Shown one piece after another: positions 52,871 through 62,305 of a DNA stretch of 64,000 bases. The stretch comes from Vibrio fortis (GTDB taxonomy: Bacteria > Pseudomonadota > Gammaproteobacteria > Enterobacterales > Vibrionaceae), in assembly GCF_024347475.1 (NCBI RefSeq), contig NZ_AP025488.1:248001-312000 (forward strand), given 5' to 3'. The translations under genes and the position numbers were made by a program. Each line of letters starts with the position of its first letter. The stretch's first letter is position 1. The notes beneath the pieces were generated by a model that made no database searches, was not told the DNA's origin, and saw only the letters and a program-made list of their open reading frames with translations.

Positions 52871-53824
52871 ATGAAAGTGTGTGTAGTAGGCGCTACGGGT
52901 GCATTCGGCCAAAAACATTTAGAGGCACTGCGTAATATCGACGACGTTACCGTTACTGCGATGGTTGCCCCTGAAGCGGACAAGCTTGATCAACTGATCA
53001 CAGATTACAATCAAACGGCTCAAGGCTTCTCTTCACTTGAAGAAGCACTCAAGTCTGACAACATCGATGCTGTGATTCTAGCCACACCAACTCAAATGCA
53101 TGCTGAGCAAGCTATCGCATGTATGGAAGCTGGCAAGCATGTTCTGGTCGAAATCCCAATGGCAGACAACATTGAAGACAGCTACAAAGTGGTTGAGACT
53201 CAAAAGAAAACGGGTGTTGTTGCTATGGCTGGTCACACTCGCCGCTTTAACCCAAGCCATCAGTGGATCCACAACAAGATCGCATCTGGCGAGCTAAACA
53301 TTCAACAAATGGATGTTCAAACCTACTTCTTCCGTCGCACCAACACCAATGCCAAAGGTGAACCACGCACTTGGACTGATCACCTACTATGGCATCACGC
53401 TTGTCACACTGTTGACCTTTTCCAATACCAAACCGGTGAGAAGGCATCAAAGATTCAAGCACTGCAAGGCCCGATTCACCCAGAGCTCAACATCGCTATG
53501 GACATGAGCATTGGCATGAAAACGCCATCTGGTGCGCTATGTACGCTATCACTATCTTTCAATAACGACGGTCCATTTGGCACCTTCTTCCGCTACATCT
53601 GTGACGAAGGCACCTACATCGCTCGCTACGACGATCTATTCGATGGCAAAGAGAACCCTATTTCATTGGAAGGTGTCGCGGTTTCAAACAACGGCATCGA
53701 GCTAATCGACCGTGAATTCTTCGATGCGATTCGTACAGGCCGTGAGCCAAACTCAAGTGTCGCAAGCTGCCTGCCAGCCATGGAGACACTGCACGCATTA
53801 GAACAACTGCTAGAGCAAGAGTAA
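52871..53824 (+). CDS. ligC: 4-Carboxy-2-hydroxymuconate-6-semialdehyde dehydrogenase
   Basis: 317 residues from ATG 52871 (AAAGGA seven bases upstream; TTG 52850 and ATG 52865 are alternatives). Gfo/Idh/MocA family with Rossmann start VCVVGATGAFGQKHLEAL. Long stretches resemble Sphingobium SYK-6 LigC as I remember it: GHTRRFNPSHQWIHNKI, QQMDVQTYFFRRTN, DHLLWHHACHTVDLFQYQ, FGTFFRYICDEGTYIARYDD. It oxidises the LigAB product (as its hemiacetal) to 2-pyrone-4,6-dicarboxylate with NADP+. Confidence 0.93.
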   Translation: MKVCVVGATGAFGQKHLEALRNIDDVTVTAMVAPEADKLDQLITDYNQTAQGFSSLEEALKSDNIDAVILATPTQMHAEQAIACMEAGKHVLVEIPMADNIEDSYKVVETQKKTGVVAMAGHTRRFNPSHQWIHNKIASGELNIQQMDVQTYFFRRTNTNAKGEPRTWTDHLLWHHACHTVDLFQYQTGEKASKIQALQGPIHPELNIAMDMSIGMKTPSGALCTLSLSFNNDGPFGTFFRYICDEGTYIARYDDLFDGKENPISLEGVAVSNNGIELIDREFFDAIRTGREPNSSVASCLPAMETLHALEQLLEQE

Positions 53825-53835
53825 GGAGCCCGGCG

Positions 53836-54840
53836 ATGATTACACTAGGTGAGCACTCACTCGCGCCAGTCGCCCTTGGATGTATGAACGTTTCTCACGC
53901 ATACGGAACACCTCCAAGTGAAGAGCACAGCATCAAGCTACTTAATAAGGCGCTTGATCTTGGCTACAACATGCTGGATACCGCAGCTCTTTATGGTTTT
54001 GGTAACAACGAGAAACTACTCGCTAAAGCAGTAGGTCATCGCCGTAATGAATTCTTCCTTGCCAGCAAGTGCGGCATGTTTAAAGGCCCCGATGGTAAAC
54101 GCGCGATTGATGGTCGCCCAGAGACAATACGCAAGACATGTGAAGAGTCACTGCAGCGTCTCAATACCGATGTGATTGACCTCTACTACCTGCACCGCTG
54201 GGACAAAAATGTGCCGATTGAAGAGAGCGTTGGCGAGCTGTCTAGGTTGGTTGATGAAGGCAAAATCAAACACCTCGGCCTATCTGAGGTATCGGCAACC
54301 ACGCTGGAAAAGGCACACCAGATCCACCCGATAGCAGCGGTTCAATCGGAGTATTCATTGTGGTCACGCAACGCAGAGATCGCAGTGATTAATAAATGCC
54401 AAGAGCTAGGAAGTACCTTTGTGTCTTTCAGCCCTGTGGGGCGCGGCATCCTGAGTGGCGAGCTGCAAAGCAATCAATTTGTCGATGGTGATATTCGCAA
54501 TGCGATGCCGAGATTCAATGCAGAGAACTTTGAATCTAACTTGTCGGCTGTAAATAGGTTCGCTTCTCTGCTGCCAATTTTTGCTGAAGAGAACGTATCA
54601 CTACCTGCGCCAACTCTGGCTCAATTTGCCTTGGCATGGACGCTGGCTAAAGCATCTCACTCGATTGCACTACCAGGCACCACTAACTTTAAGCATCTAG
54701 AAGATAACTTAAACGCACAGCACTACACGGTTTCGAACGCCCTGCTAGAACTGGTTGAGCGCACTGTACCGCAAAAGGCATTTGTTGGCGGTCGCTACAA
54801 CGCGCCTACTCAAGCCGAAATCGATACCGAACAATTTTAA
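53836..54840 (+). CDS. Aldo/keto reductase
   Basis: 334 residues. AKR landmarks: LGCMNVSHAYGTPPSEEHS, the catalytic tetrad Asp/Tyr/Lys/His seen in LDTAALYGFGNNEKLL, FFLASKCGM and IDLYYLHRWD, and the cofactor site near SIALPGTTNFKHLEDNL. NADPH-dependent carbonyl reduction or the reverse. It lies between ligC and galB in one operon with an 11-base gap to ligC. Its step in the pathway is unassigned. Confidence 0.9.
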   Translation: MITLGEHSLAPVALGCMNVSHAYGTPPSEEHSIKLLNKALDLGYNMLDTAALYGFGNNEKLLAKAVGHRRNEFFLASKCGMFKGPDGKRAIDGRPETIRKTCEESLQRLNTDVIDLYYLHRWDKNVPIEESVGELSRLVDEGKIKHLGLSEVSATTLEKAHQIHPIAAVQSEYSLWSRNAEIAVINKCQELGSTFVSFSPVGRGILSGELQSNQFVDGDIRNAMPRFNAENFESNLSAVNRFASLLPIFAEENVSLPAPTLAQFALAWTLAKASHSIALPGTTNFKHLEDNLNAQHYTVSNALLELVERTVPQKAFVGGRYNAPTQAEIDTEQF

Positions 54841-54905
54841 CCAAATAAAGAACATAAAAGACACGCTCATCAGACGAGCTCAAGAGTAAATAAAGGATTA
54901 ATAAC

Positions 54906-55640
54906 ATGACAACAAAGAAAACAGCTTTAGTAATCAGTGCCCATTCAGCAGATTTTGTATGGCGTTGTGGCGGTGCCATCGCCCTTCACCAGAAGCTGGG
55001 CTACGAAGTGACCATTGCATGTCTTTCATACGGTGAGCGTGGCGAGTCTGCAAAGCTATGGAAACAAGAAGGCATGACACTTGAAGACGTTAAGCGTATT
55101 CGTCATGAAGAGGCAACAGCAGCAGCGGCAGCTCTTGGCGTAAGTGACATTCGTTTCTTTGACTTCGGTGATTACCCACTTGAAATCGACAAAGAAGGTA
55201 AGTACCAGATCGTTGACCTGATCCGTGAGATTCAACCAGAATTCATCATGACGCACTCTAAATGGGACCCGTACAATACAGACCACATGTACGCAACTGA
55301 GATCACTCTGCAGTGCCGCATGATCGCACAAGCTTGGGGTCATAACCCAGGTGAGAAAGTACTAGGCGCACCTCAGGTTTACCTATTCGAACCGCACCAA
55401 AGCGAGCAGATGGAATGGAAACCAAATACCTTCCTAGACATCTCTGAAGTGTGGGAAAGCAAGAAAGCCGCTATTGAGTGCATGCAAGGTCAAGAGCACC
55501 TGTGGACCTTCTACGAAAACCTAGCAGAAAACCGTGGCAACCACTTTAGACGTAACTCAGGTGGCCAAGCGGGCGGCAGAAGCTGTCAACACGCTGAAGG
55601 TTTCCAAGCGATCTTCCCGCAGTGTGTTGATTCGCTGTAA
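54906..55640 (+). CDS. galB: 4-Oxalomesaconate hydratase, PIG-L family
   Basis: 244 residues; PIG-L/LmbE-type zinc enzyme. The start VISAHSADFVWRCGGAIA differs from the usual PHPDD of deacetylases and matches Pseudomonas putida GalB. Metal and active-site regions continue with HSKWDPYNTDH and the C-terminal GNHFRRNSGGQAGGRSCQHAEGF. It hydrates the enol form of 4-oxalomesaconate to 4-carboxy-4-hydroxy-2-oxoadipate. Last gene of the ligC operon, followed by a terminator. Confidence 0.92.
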   Translation: MTTKKTALVISAHSADFVWRCGGAIALHQKLGYEVTIACLSYGERGESAKLWKQEGMTLEDVKRIRHEEATAAAAALGVSDIRFFDFGDYPLEIDKEGKYQIVDLIREIQPEFIMTHSKWDPYNTDHMYATEITLQCRMIAQAWGHNPGEKVLGAPQVYLFEPHQSEQMEWKPNTFLDISEVWESKKAAIECMQGQEHLWTFYENLAENRGNHFRRNSGGQAGGRSCQHAEGFQAIFPQCVDSL

Positions 55641-55688
55641 AGCCTCTAAACAACCACACCGGCCAACAAGCAAACAGATAAATAACCT

Positions 55689-55715
55689 AAGCCCCGCTAC
55701 ACTGCGGGGCTTTTT
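55689..55715 (+). terminator. Terminator of the ligC-galB operon
   Basis: AAGCCCCGC (55689-55697), six-base loop, GCGGGGCTT (55704-55712), then T residues. Confidence 0.9.
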
Positions 55716-55762
55716 GTTATCGTTAATCATCTACCCTTCTCAGGGCGCAGCAAACATCCGAG

Positions 55763-56541
55763 CTAAGCCGATACTGTTTTAAGGTAATCAGTCGGCGTCA
55801 GTCCGAATTTCTCTTTAAAACGCTGGCTAAATCGCCCTTCAGACAGATAACCACACGCCAAGGCTAACTGAGCAACATTGCTGTAGCCACTCTGTATCAG
55901 ATACAAGGCATGAGCTAAGCGAACTTCCGTGAGCACCTCTCGAAATTGGGTACCTTCTCGCTTTAATTTACGAATCATGGTCGCACGACTCATGGCAAAT
56001 TGCGCAGCAACATCGTCCAGAGCATGCTTGTCACTGGGTGAGCGAGACAAGTGGCGACTCAGCTGCTGACGAAAGCTGGTATTTATGCTTGGAAAGAGTT
56101 GATGTAGAACGCCTTTTTCTGCCAACTGCTGATATAAACCAAGCACCCAAAAACGCTGCGTCTCACCACTTATCGTTTGGGATTCAAGCGAAAACAGCGC
56201 ATTCAGAGTACTTTGCAGTGCCTTGTCAGATTGAAAAATGGCTCACTCTTTTCACAAGCTCTATTGCTACTCAGTTCCAGCATCGTCTCTGTCGGAGAGC
56301 AGTGAAAAGTGAATACCCGAGAAAGAAATCGCCCTTTTTGTGGCAGGTTCTCAAAGCTCAATGAGGCGGAGGCTTCACACAACAACAGCTCGGTACTCGA
56401 GAGATCTTGAACCGATTCTTTCCAAAACAGCCGCTTACTTCCAGCCATGATTTGAATGATACTCGGAGAGTGAACCCGCACATTTCTGAGCTTCTGAAGT
56501 TGTTCCGCTCGAAAAAGAGTCACTTGATACTGAGCGTTCAT
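55763..56541 (-). pseudogene. AraC family regulator, frameshifted
   Basis: Two minus-strand frames make one AraC protein. The N-terminal sensor part is read from 56541 to about 56240 (MNAQYQVTLFRAEQLQKLRN...); the C-terminal part with double HTH continues in another frame to 55763 (ALDDVAAQFAMSRATMIRKL, then YLSEGRFSQRFKEKFGLTPTDY). The frames meet at a run of five T on the minus strand (plus-strand A5 at 56234-56238): a sixth T would restore one continuous reading (EPFF then QSDKALQ). It is therefore a slippage mutation or a homopolymer sequencing error. It sits between the galB and ligB units but has no proven link to them. Confidence 0.85.
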
Positions 56542-56561
56542 TAAGCCTCCTAAATGATCGA

Positions 56562-57095
56562 CTAACGTGTATACGTTGCCGTTAATGTTGCCTTATCAAT
56601 AGCAATGCTATTGAGTGTAAAACCAACCACGGCTGGTGGAGTATTCTCATCAAGGCCTAAGGTCGCCTTTGGTAGTGCCCACACTGTAAATTGATAGCGG
56701 TGCATACCATGGCCTTGGGGAGGACAAGCACCGCCAAACCCTGTAGTGCCATAATCGATACGAGCCTCCTTGCCACCGAGCTTACCGATATCAACACCTT
56801 GCGCTAGCTCGGTTGTTTTGTTTGGAATATCAAACGCAACCCAATGCCAAAAACCACTGCCTGTTGGTGCATCTGGATCGTAAGCCGTTACAGCAAAGCT
56901 CTTGGTGCCTTCCGGTACATCCTTCCACATCAATTGTGGCGATACATTGTCGCCATCACAGCCCCACCCCTGATATTCAAATTTCTTAGCCATTGGGTGG
57001 CCTTCCTGAATGTCTTGACTAACCAGCTCAAATGCTTGAGTTGAACCTGCGACTAAAAGACCTAGTGCGAGTAGAGATAGTGTTGGTAGTTTCAT
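56562..57095 (-). CDS. YbhB/YbcL family Raf-kinase-inhibitor-like protein
   Basis: 177 residues with a signal peptide (cleavage near STQA, about residue 21). PEBP-type landmarks: VTAYDPDAPTGSGFWHWVAFDIP, GGACPPQGHGMHRYQFTVWAL. Function in bacteria is unclear (phospholipid or small-ligand binding suggested). It lies 20 bases upstream of the broken AraC gene and may be cotranscribed with it. Confidence 0.92.
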   Translation of the reverse strand: MKLPTLSLLALGLLVAGSTQAFELVSQDIQEGHPMAKKFEYQGWGCDGDNVSPQLMWKDVPEGTKSFAVTAYDPDAPTGSGFWHWVAFDIPNKTTELAQGVDIGKLGGKEARIDYGTTGFGGACPPQGHGMHRYQFTVWALPKATLGLDENTPPAVVGFTLNSIAIDKATLTATYTR

Positions 57096-57277
57096 TGTTC
57101 GATTCCTTTTGTGAGTTCGGAATCAGTCTATCGTCAGTCACATCGTACAACTCCTCTATAAGTATCACATCAAATTTAATTTAAACAATTTTTGATACTT
57201 TTAGTATCTTTCTGAGTTTTGTATAGCGGAAAAACCCAAAAGAAACCCAGTTTTATAACCACATTATCCAGACAAAT

Positions 57278-57315
57278 AAAAAGCCCCAGAGCATGACACT
57301 CCGGGGCTTTTTAAA
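57278..57315 (-). terminator. Terminator of the lig/gal operon (bidirectional)
   Basis: AAAAAGCCCCAGAG (57278-57291) pairs with CTCCGGGGCTTTTT (57299-57312) with one mismatch; T runs on both strands. It lies 23 bases after the ligB stop. Confidence 0.88.
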
Positions 57316-57334
57316 CATTTGACGGTTAATGTAA

Positions 57335-58174
57335 TCAGCGGTTTTCTATCAACATGGTGCCAGCGCCGGTATTCGACACGGGTGCGTGATAGCTGCTTTT
57401 CAGCACATTAAGCTCGCCCGTCAATGCACCACGCATACCAAGCCACATAATGAATTCCGCACCTTGCGCGCCACCCTGCTCTACTAGGTCGTAGATCGAA
57501 AGCTTAGTCAGCTCTTCTGGGTTGTCGATCAACTTCTTCATGCAGTAAAGGTCGAACTCTTTGTTGATAAAGCCGGCACGCTCACCGTCCAACTGATGAG
57601 AAAGACCACCAGTTCCAAGCACCACAACTTTTAAGTCTTTATCGTAGCTTTCAACGGCTTTACCAATCGCTTTACCTAAGTCGTAACAACGTTTAGGTGA
57701 TGGCATTGGGTGCTGTTCTACGTTGATACATACCGGAATCACCTTCATATGACCGTAGCTGAAGTTTGGCCACATCAGTTGCATTGGAACAGTTAGACCG
57801 TGATCAACTTTCATCTCTTGGCAGATGGTAATATCGAACTCGTTCTCAACCAGTTCGTTACAGATGTGCCATGACAGCTCTGGATCACCGTTGATTTCTG
57901 GAATAGTTGGAATACCCCAGCCTTCATCGGCATTCTTGTAACTTGGCGCTGCACCAATCGCGAAAGTCGGTTTCTTATCTAGGAAGAACTCTAAGCCGTG
58001 ATCATTATAAAAAACGACCGCAACATCAGGTTGTACTTCATCTAGCCAGTGGTGAATCGGTGGATACGCATCAAACAGAGGCTTCCAGTATTCAGTTTGT
58101 TGTAGATTGTTCTCAATTGCTTTACCAATTGAAGGAATGTGGGAAGTGGTAATTCCGCCAACGATCTTTGCCAT
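57335..58174 (-). CDS. ligB: Protocatechuate 4,5-dioxygenase beta (catalytic) subunit
   Basis: 279 residues, class III extradiol dioxygenase. Residues corresponding to the Sphingobium LigB iron ligands and catalytic base are present: His12 (GGITTSHIP), His59 (FYNDHGLEF), His193 (LGTGGLSHQL), Glu240 (QGAEFIMWLG). It opens protocatechuate between C4 and C5 using Fe(II) and O2. The alpha subunit gene is two bases upstream; gallate could be an alternative substrate. Last gene of the minus-strand operon. Confidence 0.94.
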   Translation of the reverse strand: MAKIVGGITTSHIPSIGKAIENNLQQTEYWKPLFDAYPPIHHWLDEVQPDVAVVFYNDHGLEFFLDKKPTFAIGAAPSYKNADEGWGIPTIPEINGDPELSWHICNELVENEFDITICQEMKVDHGLTVPMQLMWPNFSYGHMKVIPVCINVEQHPMPSPKRCYDLGKAIGKAVESYDKDLKVVVLGTGGLSHQLDGERAGFINKEFDLYCMKKLIDNPEELTKLSIYDLVEQGGAQGAEFIMWLGMRGALTGELNVLKSSYHAPVSNTGAGTMLIENR

Positions 58175-58176
58175 AA

Positions 58177-58527
58177 CTATTTCCCTGCCTCTACTAGCAT
58201 CTGTTTAAATTCTTCAACTGTCATACCCGTTTGCATCGCACCAATATCTTGCATGTTGAGCCCCAACATACCGACGAATTTAGCAAGGTAATAGATACTG
58301 CCACCTTCTGCGATCAACCCTAAAACATCACGCTCTTTAATTGCCGTCTTTTGAGCTTCCGTCAGTCCATATTTGTCACAGTAGGCCATTTCATCGGCTG
58401 AAAACGCATCGCGTCCCGCTTGCTCGTTAAGTGAATGACACATCTTGTTCAAGCCATAGCCTTTACGCGCCATCGCGCCATCAAACATGGTTGTGCCGGG
58501 GATCGGCTTATTATTTAGGTAAGTCAT
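58177..58527 (-). CDS. ligA: Protocatechuate 4,5-dioxygenase alpha subunit
   Basis: 116 residues, helical LigA family: YGLNKMCHSLNEQAGRDAF and YLAKFVGMLGLNMQDIGAMQTG are conserved. It forms the lid of the LigAB active site. Translationally coupled: one base separates its start from the stop of ligI, and two bases separate its stop from ligB. Confidence 0.94.
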   Translation of the reverse strand: MTYLNNKPIPGTTMFDGAMARKGYGLNKMCHSLNEQAGRDAFSADEMAYCDKYGLTEAQKTAIKERDVLGLIAEGGSIYYLAKFVGMLGLNMQDIGAMQTGMTVEEFKQMLVEAGK

Positions 58528-58528
58528 G

Positions 58529-59407
58529 TTACACGCTCTCCGGCCAGTAAAGTTTCATTGGGTTAGTGACAAGTAGTGCTTGCTGCTGCTCTACTGTAGT
58601 CGCAATTTGTGGAATCACATCCACTAAGTGGCCATCATCAGGAGTGTGTGACTTCATGTTTGGATGTGGCCAGTCGGTGCCCCAAAGTACGCGGTTTGGA
58701 AACAGATCAACCAAGGTCTTAGCAAACGGCACCACATCGGAGTAATCCGGTGGCGTTTGAGTCAAACGCTCTGGGCAGCTCACTTTGCACCAAATATCTG
58801 GGTTACGCTCCATCAACGAAATAAACTTGCCGAACTCTTGGCTATCAACACCTTTTGTCACATCAGGACGACCCATGTGGTCAATCACCACCGTCATGTT
58901 GAGCTCTTCTAAAAACGGCGTCACATCATCAATGTCTTGCGCTTCAAAATAGACCACAACATGCCAACCTAGTGGGCGGATCTTCTCAGCGATCGCTTTG
59001 AGCTTTTCAGTTGGTACTGTATCAACTAAGCGCTTCACAAAGTTAAAGCGAACGCCACGAACACCAGCTTTGTCCATCGCTTGCAGCTCTTCTTCCGTGA
59101 CAGTTTCGTCAACGAATGCAATGCCACGAGCTAACTCACCAGCGGTCTCTAGCGCATCAACAAGCGCGCGGTTATCTGTACTGTGGCAAGAAGCCTGAAC
59201 AATCACATTACGGCTAAAGCCTAAGTGATCACGCAGGGCAAAAAGCTGCTCTTTTGACGCGTCGCACGGGGTGTACTTACGCGCCGGAGAGTAAGGGAAT
59301 TTAGCCGCAGGACCAAAAACGTGACAGTGGCTATCCACTGCGCCTTCTGGCACCACAAACTTCGGCTTGCTTGGATTTGGGTGGAACGGTAGGTAATCAG
59401 CGTCCAT
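58529..59407 (-). CDS. ligI: 2-Pyrone-4,6-dicarboxylate hydrolase
   Basis: 292 residues, amidohydrolase superfamily TIM barrel. Conserved elements: VDSHCHVFGP near the start, HVVVYFEAQDID, VIDHMGRPDVTKG, and the catalytic Asp in LWGTDWPHPN. It hydrolyses 2-pyrone-4,6-dicarboxylate to 4-oxalomesaconate without metal. It follows galD by 27 bases. Confidence 0.94.
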   Translation of the reverse strand: MDADYLPFHPNPSKPKFVVPEGAVDSHCHVFGPAAKFPYSPARKYTPCDASKEQLFALRDHLGFSRNVIVQASCHSTDNRALVDALETAGELARGIAFVDETVTEEELQAMDKAGVRGVRFNFVKRLVDTVPTEKLKAIAEKIRPLGWHVVVYFEAQDIDDVTPFLEELNMTVVIDHMGRPDVTKGVDSQEFGKFISLMERNPDIWCKVSCPERLTQTPPDYSDVVPFAKTLVDLFPNRVLWGTDWPHPNMKSHTPDDGHLVDVIPQIATTVEQQQALLVTNPMKLYWPESV

Positions 59408-59434
59408 GTTTCTTCCTTGTTATTTTCAGCAGGC

Positions 59435-60499
59435 TTACAGCCCAAATACGGTGCCATCGAACAGCTTTCTTGCTGTGCGAAGGATCGCGGCGGACTTCAC
59501 TTGATTTTGTTCAACGTCTAGCACCACGCTCATCTTTCCGATTGGGTGTTCAACATCGATATGTATTTGTTTTTCTATTTCGACTTCAGCAAGTTGCTTG
59601 GCTGGGGCGTCATTCAAGATGCAGGCACTCGCGACACTCACCGCACCTAGCACGCCAATCGACGCATGGCAGCGATGGGGGATAAAAGTTCGCGTTGAAA
59701 TACCACCACCATATTGAGGCGCGCTCACCAGTGTCATTTTCGGCACACTTAATTCACGAACATCGCCGAGATTCATCATTGGCCCAGCTTGCAGGCGTAT
59801 CGACTCCAGGCGTTGCTTAAGTTCGGAGTTGTCATCCAATTGCTCGCGAGATTCGTCGCCTGTGAGGCCAAAATCTTGCGCTCGTAGCACCACGACAGGC
59901 ATACCGTTATCAATCAAAGTCACGCTCACGCCATCAATCACGTCGACTTCGCTCCCCGTTGGCAATAAAGCACCGCAGGTAGAGCCGGCTGTATCTTCAA
60001 AGCAGACCGCTAGCGGAGCCGCGGTATTTGGGACTCCATCAATATGGCAGTCACCAGCATAGGTCACTTGCTTGTTTGGGGTTTGCACGGTAACCGTTGC
60101 TACCTGCTGTGTGTTCTCCATGAAGATGCGAACCGAGGTTTGACCCTCTTGTGCTTCTACTAGTCCACGTTCAATCGCAAACGGTGCAACACCCGCTAAA
60201 ATATTGCCACAGTTTTGCTTGCCACTAATAAGCTTTTGGTCAACAAATACCTGTTGAAATAGGTAGTCAACGTCGACGCCTTCACGTTTTGACGATTCCA
60301 CTATCGCCACCTTCGAAGTGAGTGGGTCTGCGCCGCCAATACCGTCGATCTGTCTTGGGTCCGGGGTACCCATCATCGACAACAAAAACTGCTCACATGC
60401 TTGCTCGTTCTCTGGTAAATCCTTGCGCAGGAAATAGGCTCCCTTCGATGTACCAGAGCGCATCCACATGCATGGTGCACTGAAGGGATGACTAGACAT
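59435..60499 (-). CDS. galD: 4-Oxalomesaconate tautomerase, PrpF family
   Basis: 354 residues, PrpF fold. Start [20 protein letters not shown], the Cys-containing loop [17 protein letters not shown], and the second half-barrel [24 protein letters not shown]. It isomerises the keto form of 4-oxalomesaconate to the enol used by GalB (the related LigU acts similarly in Sphingobium). It overlaps the aldolase gene by eight bases. Confidence 0.92.
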   Translation of the reverse strand: MSSHPFSAPCMWMRSGTSKGAYFLRKDLPENEQACEQFLLSMMGTPDPRQIDGIGGADPLTSKVAIVESSKREGVDVDYLFQQVFVDQKLISGKQNCGNILAGVAPFAIERGLVEAQEGQTSVRIFMENTQQVATVTVQTPNKQVTYAGDCHIDGVPNTAAPLAVCFEDTAGSTCGALLPTGSEVDVIDGVSVTLIDNGMPVVVLRAQDFGLTGDESREQLDDNSELKQRLESIRLQAGPMMNLGDVRELSVPKMTLVSAPQYGGGISTRTFIPHRCHASIGVLGAVSVASACILNDAPAKQLAEVEIEKQIHIDVEHPIGKMSVVLDVEQNQVKSAAILRTARKLFDGTVFGL

Positions 60500-61169
60500 A
60501 TTTCAGCCCTTTCTCTTCTAGGCGGCCACGCATTTGATAGATGTCCAGACCCAACTCGCCGTTCGCTAATCGAACACGCTTTGCTTCTTCACGTTCCATG
60601 CGCGCTAATGATTCATGCAAAACCTCTTCCGCTTCCTCGCGACGTACAACTACAACGCCGTCTTCATCCGCAACCATCACATCACCTGGGTAAACCAAAG
60701 CGCCGGCACAATTCATTGGCACGTTCACCGAACCCAGAGTCTCCTTGATGGTGCCTTCACTGAAGATCGCTTTAGACCATACTGGGAAATTCATTTCGCG
60801 CAGGTCACGAGTGTCACGTACGCCACCTTCGATGATAAGGCCGACCACACCGCGCGCTTGCGCCGATGTCGCTAGCAAGTCGCCAAAGAAGCCGTGATTA
60901 GAAGGGGAAGTCGGTGCGAATACCAAGAAGTCACCCGCTTTTGCTTGCTCGATCGCTACGTGCATCATCCAGTTATCACCCGCTGCACCTGAGATGGTCA
61001 ATGCAGAACCTGCAACCGCGTCGCCTTGGAAAATTGGGCGCATGTAGTGAGCCAATAAGCCCTTACGGCCCTGAGCTTCATGAATGGTCGCCACACCACA
61101 TTGACGCAGGCCTTCAATAATCTCTTTGTCTGCACGCTGAATATTTTGTACTACGACGTTGTTCTGCAT
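60492..61169 (-). CDS. galC: 4-Carboxy-4-hydroxy-2-oxoadipate aldolase
   Basis: 225 residues, RraA-like class II aldolase (GalC/LigK). Conserved: [15 protein letters not shown], the metal/pyruvate-binding [17 protein letters not shown], and [17 protein letters not shown]. It cleaves 4-carboxy-4-hydroxy-2-oxoadipate to pyruvate and oxaloacetate, and usually decarboxylates oxaloacetate too. First gene of the unit galC-galD-ligI-ligA-ligB; the promoter must lie in 61170-61452. Confidence 0.94.
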   Translation of the reverse strand: MQNNVVVQNIQRADKEIIEGLRQCGVATIHEAQGRKGLLAHYMRPIFQGDAVAGSALTISGAAGDNWMMHVAIEQAKAGDFLVFAPTSPSNHGFFGDLLATSAQARGVVGLIIEGGVRDTRDLREMNFPVWSKAIFSEGTIKETLGSVNVPMNCAGALVYPGDVMVADEDGVVVVRREEAEEVLHESLARMEREEAKRVRLANGELGLDIYQMRGRLEEKGLKYV

Positions 61170-61452
61170 TTGTGTTCCCTCTTAATACATTTCGGCAGGT
61201 GAATCCCTTCAAAGGTAGTTACTGCTCGCTGATGTATTCACTATAAAGAGGTGCTGACAAAGGCGATATTTCAATTATTTCGCAAGGTATAAGATTTTGA
61301 GATAGGAAGCGCAATCGCGCCTGTTACCACGTGCGTGCTGCGCCCTGCGCTATCAGTAATCTTCAAAAATTGAATGGGTGTTAGGAAAAAACAATTATCG
61401 CGAGAAAGAGGGTTTTGCTAGCGTAGTGGCAAATAACGATAAGGAGTGAATC

Positions 61453-62292
61453 ATGATTCAATGTCGACTCATAGGGCAGAACATCCAACGTTCTCAATCG
61501 CCAGACTTTCACAACGCCCTTGCTGAAAAGCTTAATATTGAGCTGCACTATCAACTCGAAGAGCTGACCACCAATAGTGCAGAGTCACTCCACCAGCACA
61601 CTACTGACTTGTTCGACAACGAGATTGATTCCGCGAACGTTACCTACCCCTACAAAGAACAAATACTATCGGTCGCCGATCAGCTCGCGCCTTGTGCCAA
61701 GCGAGTTGGTGCGGCCAACACGCTAGTTAAACGTGACCAACAGATCATCGCTTACAACACGGACTACAGTGGCTTTATCGCTGCATTTAATCAGTTTGGT
61801 CAGCACAAGCTGGGTAAAGTAGTGGTGCTTGGTTGTGGTGGCGTCGGCAAAGCAATCTGCTTTTCACTTGCCGATCTCGGTGCGACAGAGATCGCAATCT
61901 ATGACCGGGATCTAACAAAAATGAATAGCCTTGCGAAGCTGCTTGCGGCTGAGAATATAGATACCGTATGCTTGAATGAAACGACGCTAGAAACAACGGT
62001 ACAGAGAGCAGAAGGTGTCCTCAATTGCACGCCTATCGGACACTATCAAACACCTGGTTGCCCTATTGATCCCTCTTGGTTGCAGCAGCAGGCTTGGTGT
62101 TTTGATGCCGTATACATCCCACGGGAGACAGAATTTCTGAAAGCCGCACAGCAGAAATCGATCAATACGTTGAGCGGCTTTGAGCTCTTTTTCCATCAAG
62201 CGCATGATGCGTTCACCTTATTCACCGGTGTCCAAGTTTCAACTCAACAACTCAATACTTTTAAGCAAACACAGCTTGCGAATTTACGTTAA
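61453..62292 (+). CDS. Shikimate/quinate dehydrogenase, AroE family
   Basis: 279 residues. Substrate-site motifs SQSPDFHN, NVTYPYKE with the catalytic Lys68, and NTDYSGF with the catalytic Asp. The NAD(P) site is GCGGVGKAI. After the second strand, biosynthetic AroE has the NADP-phosphate-binding Asn-Arg-Thr; here it reads Asp151-Arg152-Asp153, pointing to NAD preference as in catabolic enzymes. Coupled to aroQ (13 bases). It probably oxidises shikimate, possibly quinate, for breakdown rather than biosynthesis. Confidence 0.88.
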   Translation: MIQCRLIGQNIQRSQSPDFHNALAEKLNIELHYQLEELTTNSAESLHQHTTDLFDNEIDSANVTYPYKEQILSVADQLAPCAKRVGAANTLVKRDQQIIAYNTDYSGFIAAFNQFGQHKLGKVVVLGCGGVGKAICFSLADLGATEIAIYDRDLTKMNSLAKLLAAENIDTVCLNETTLETTVQRAEGVLNCTPIGHYQTPGCPIDPSWLQQQAWCFDAVYIPRETEFLKAAQQKSINTLSGFELFFHQAHDAFTLFTGVQVSTQQLNTFKQTQLANLR

Positions 62293-62305
62293 GGACAATG
62301 ACTCA

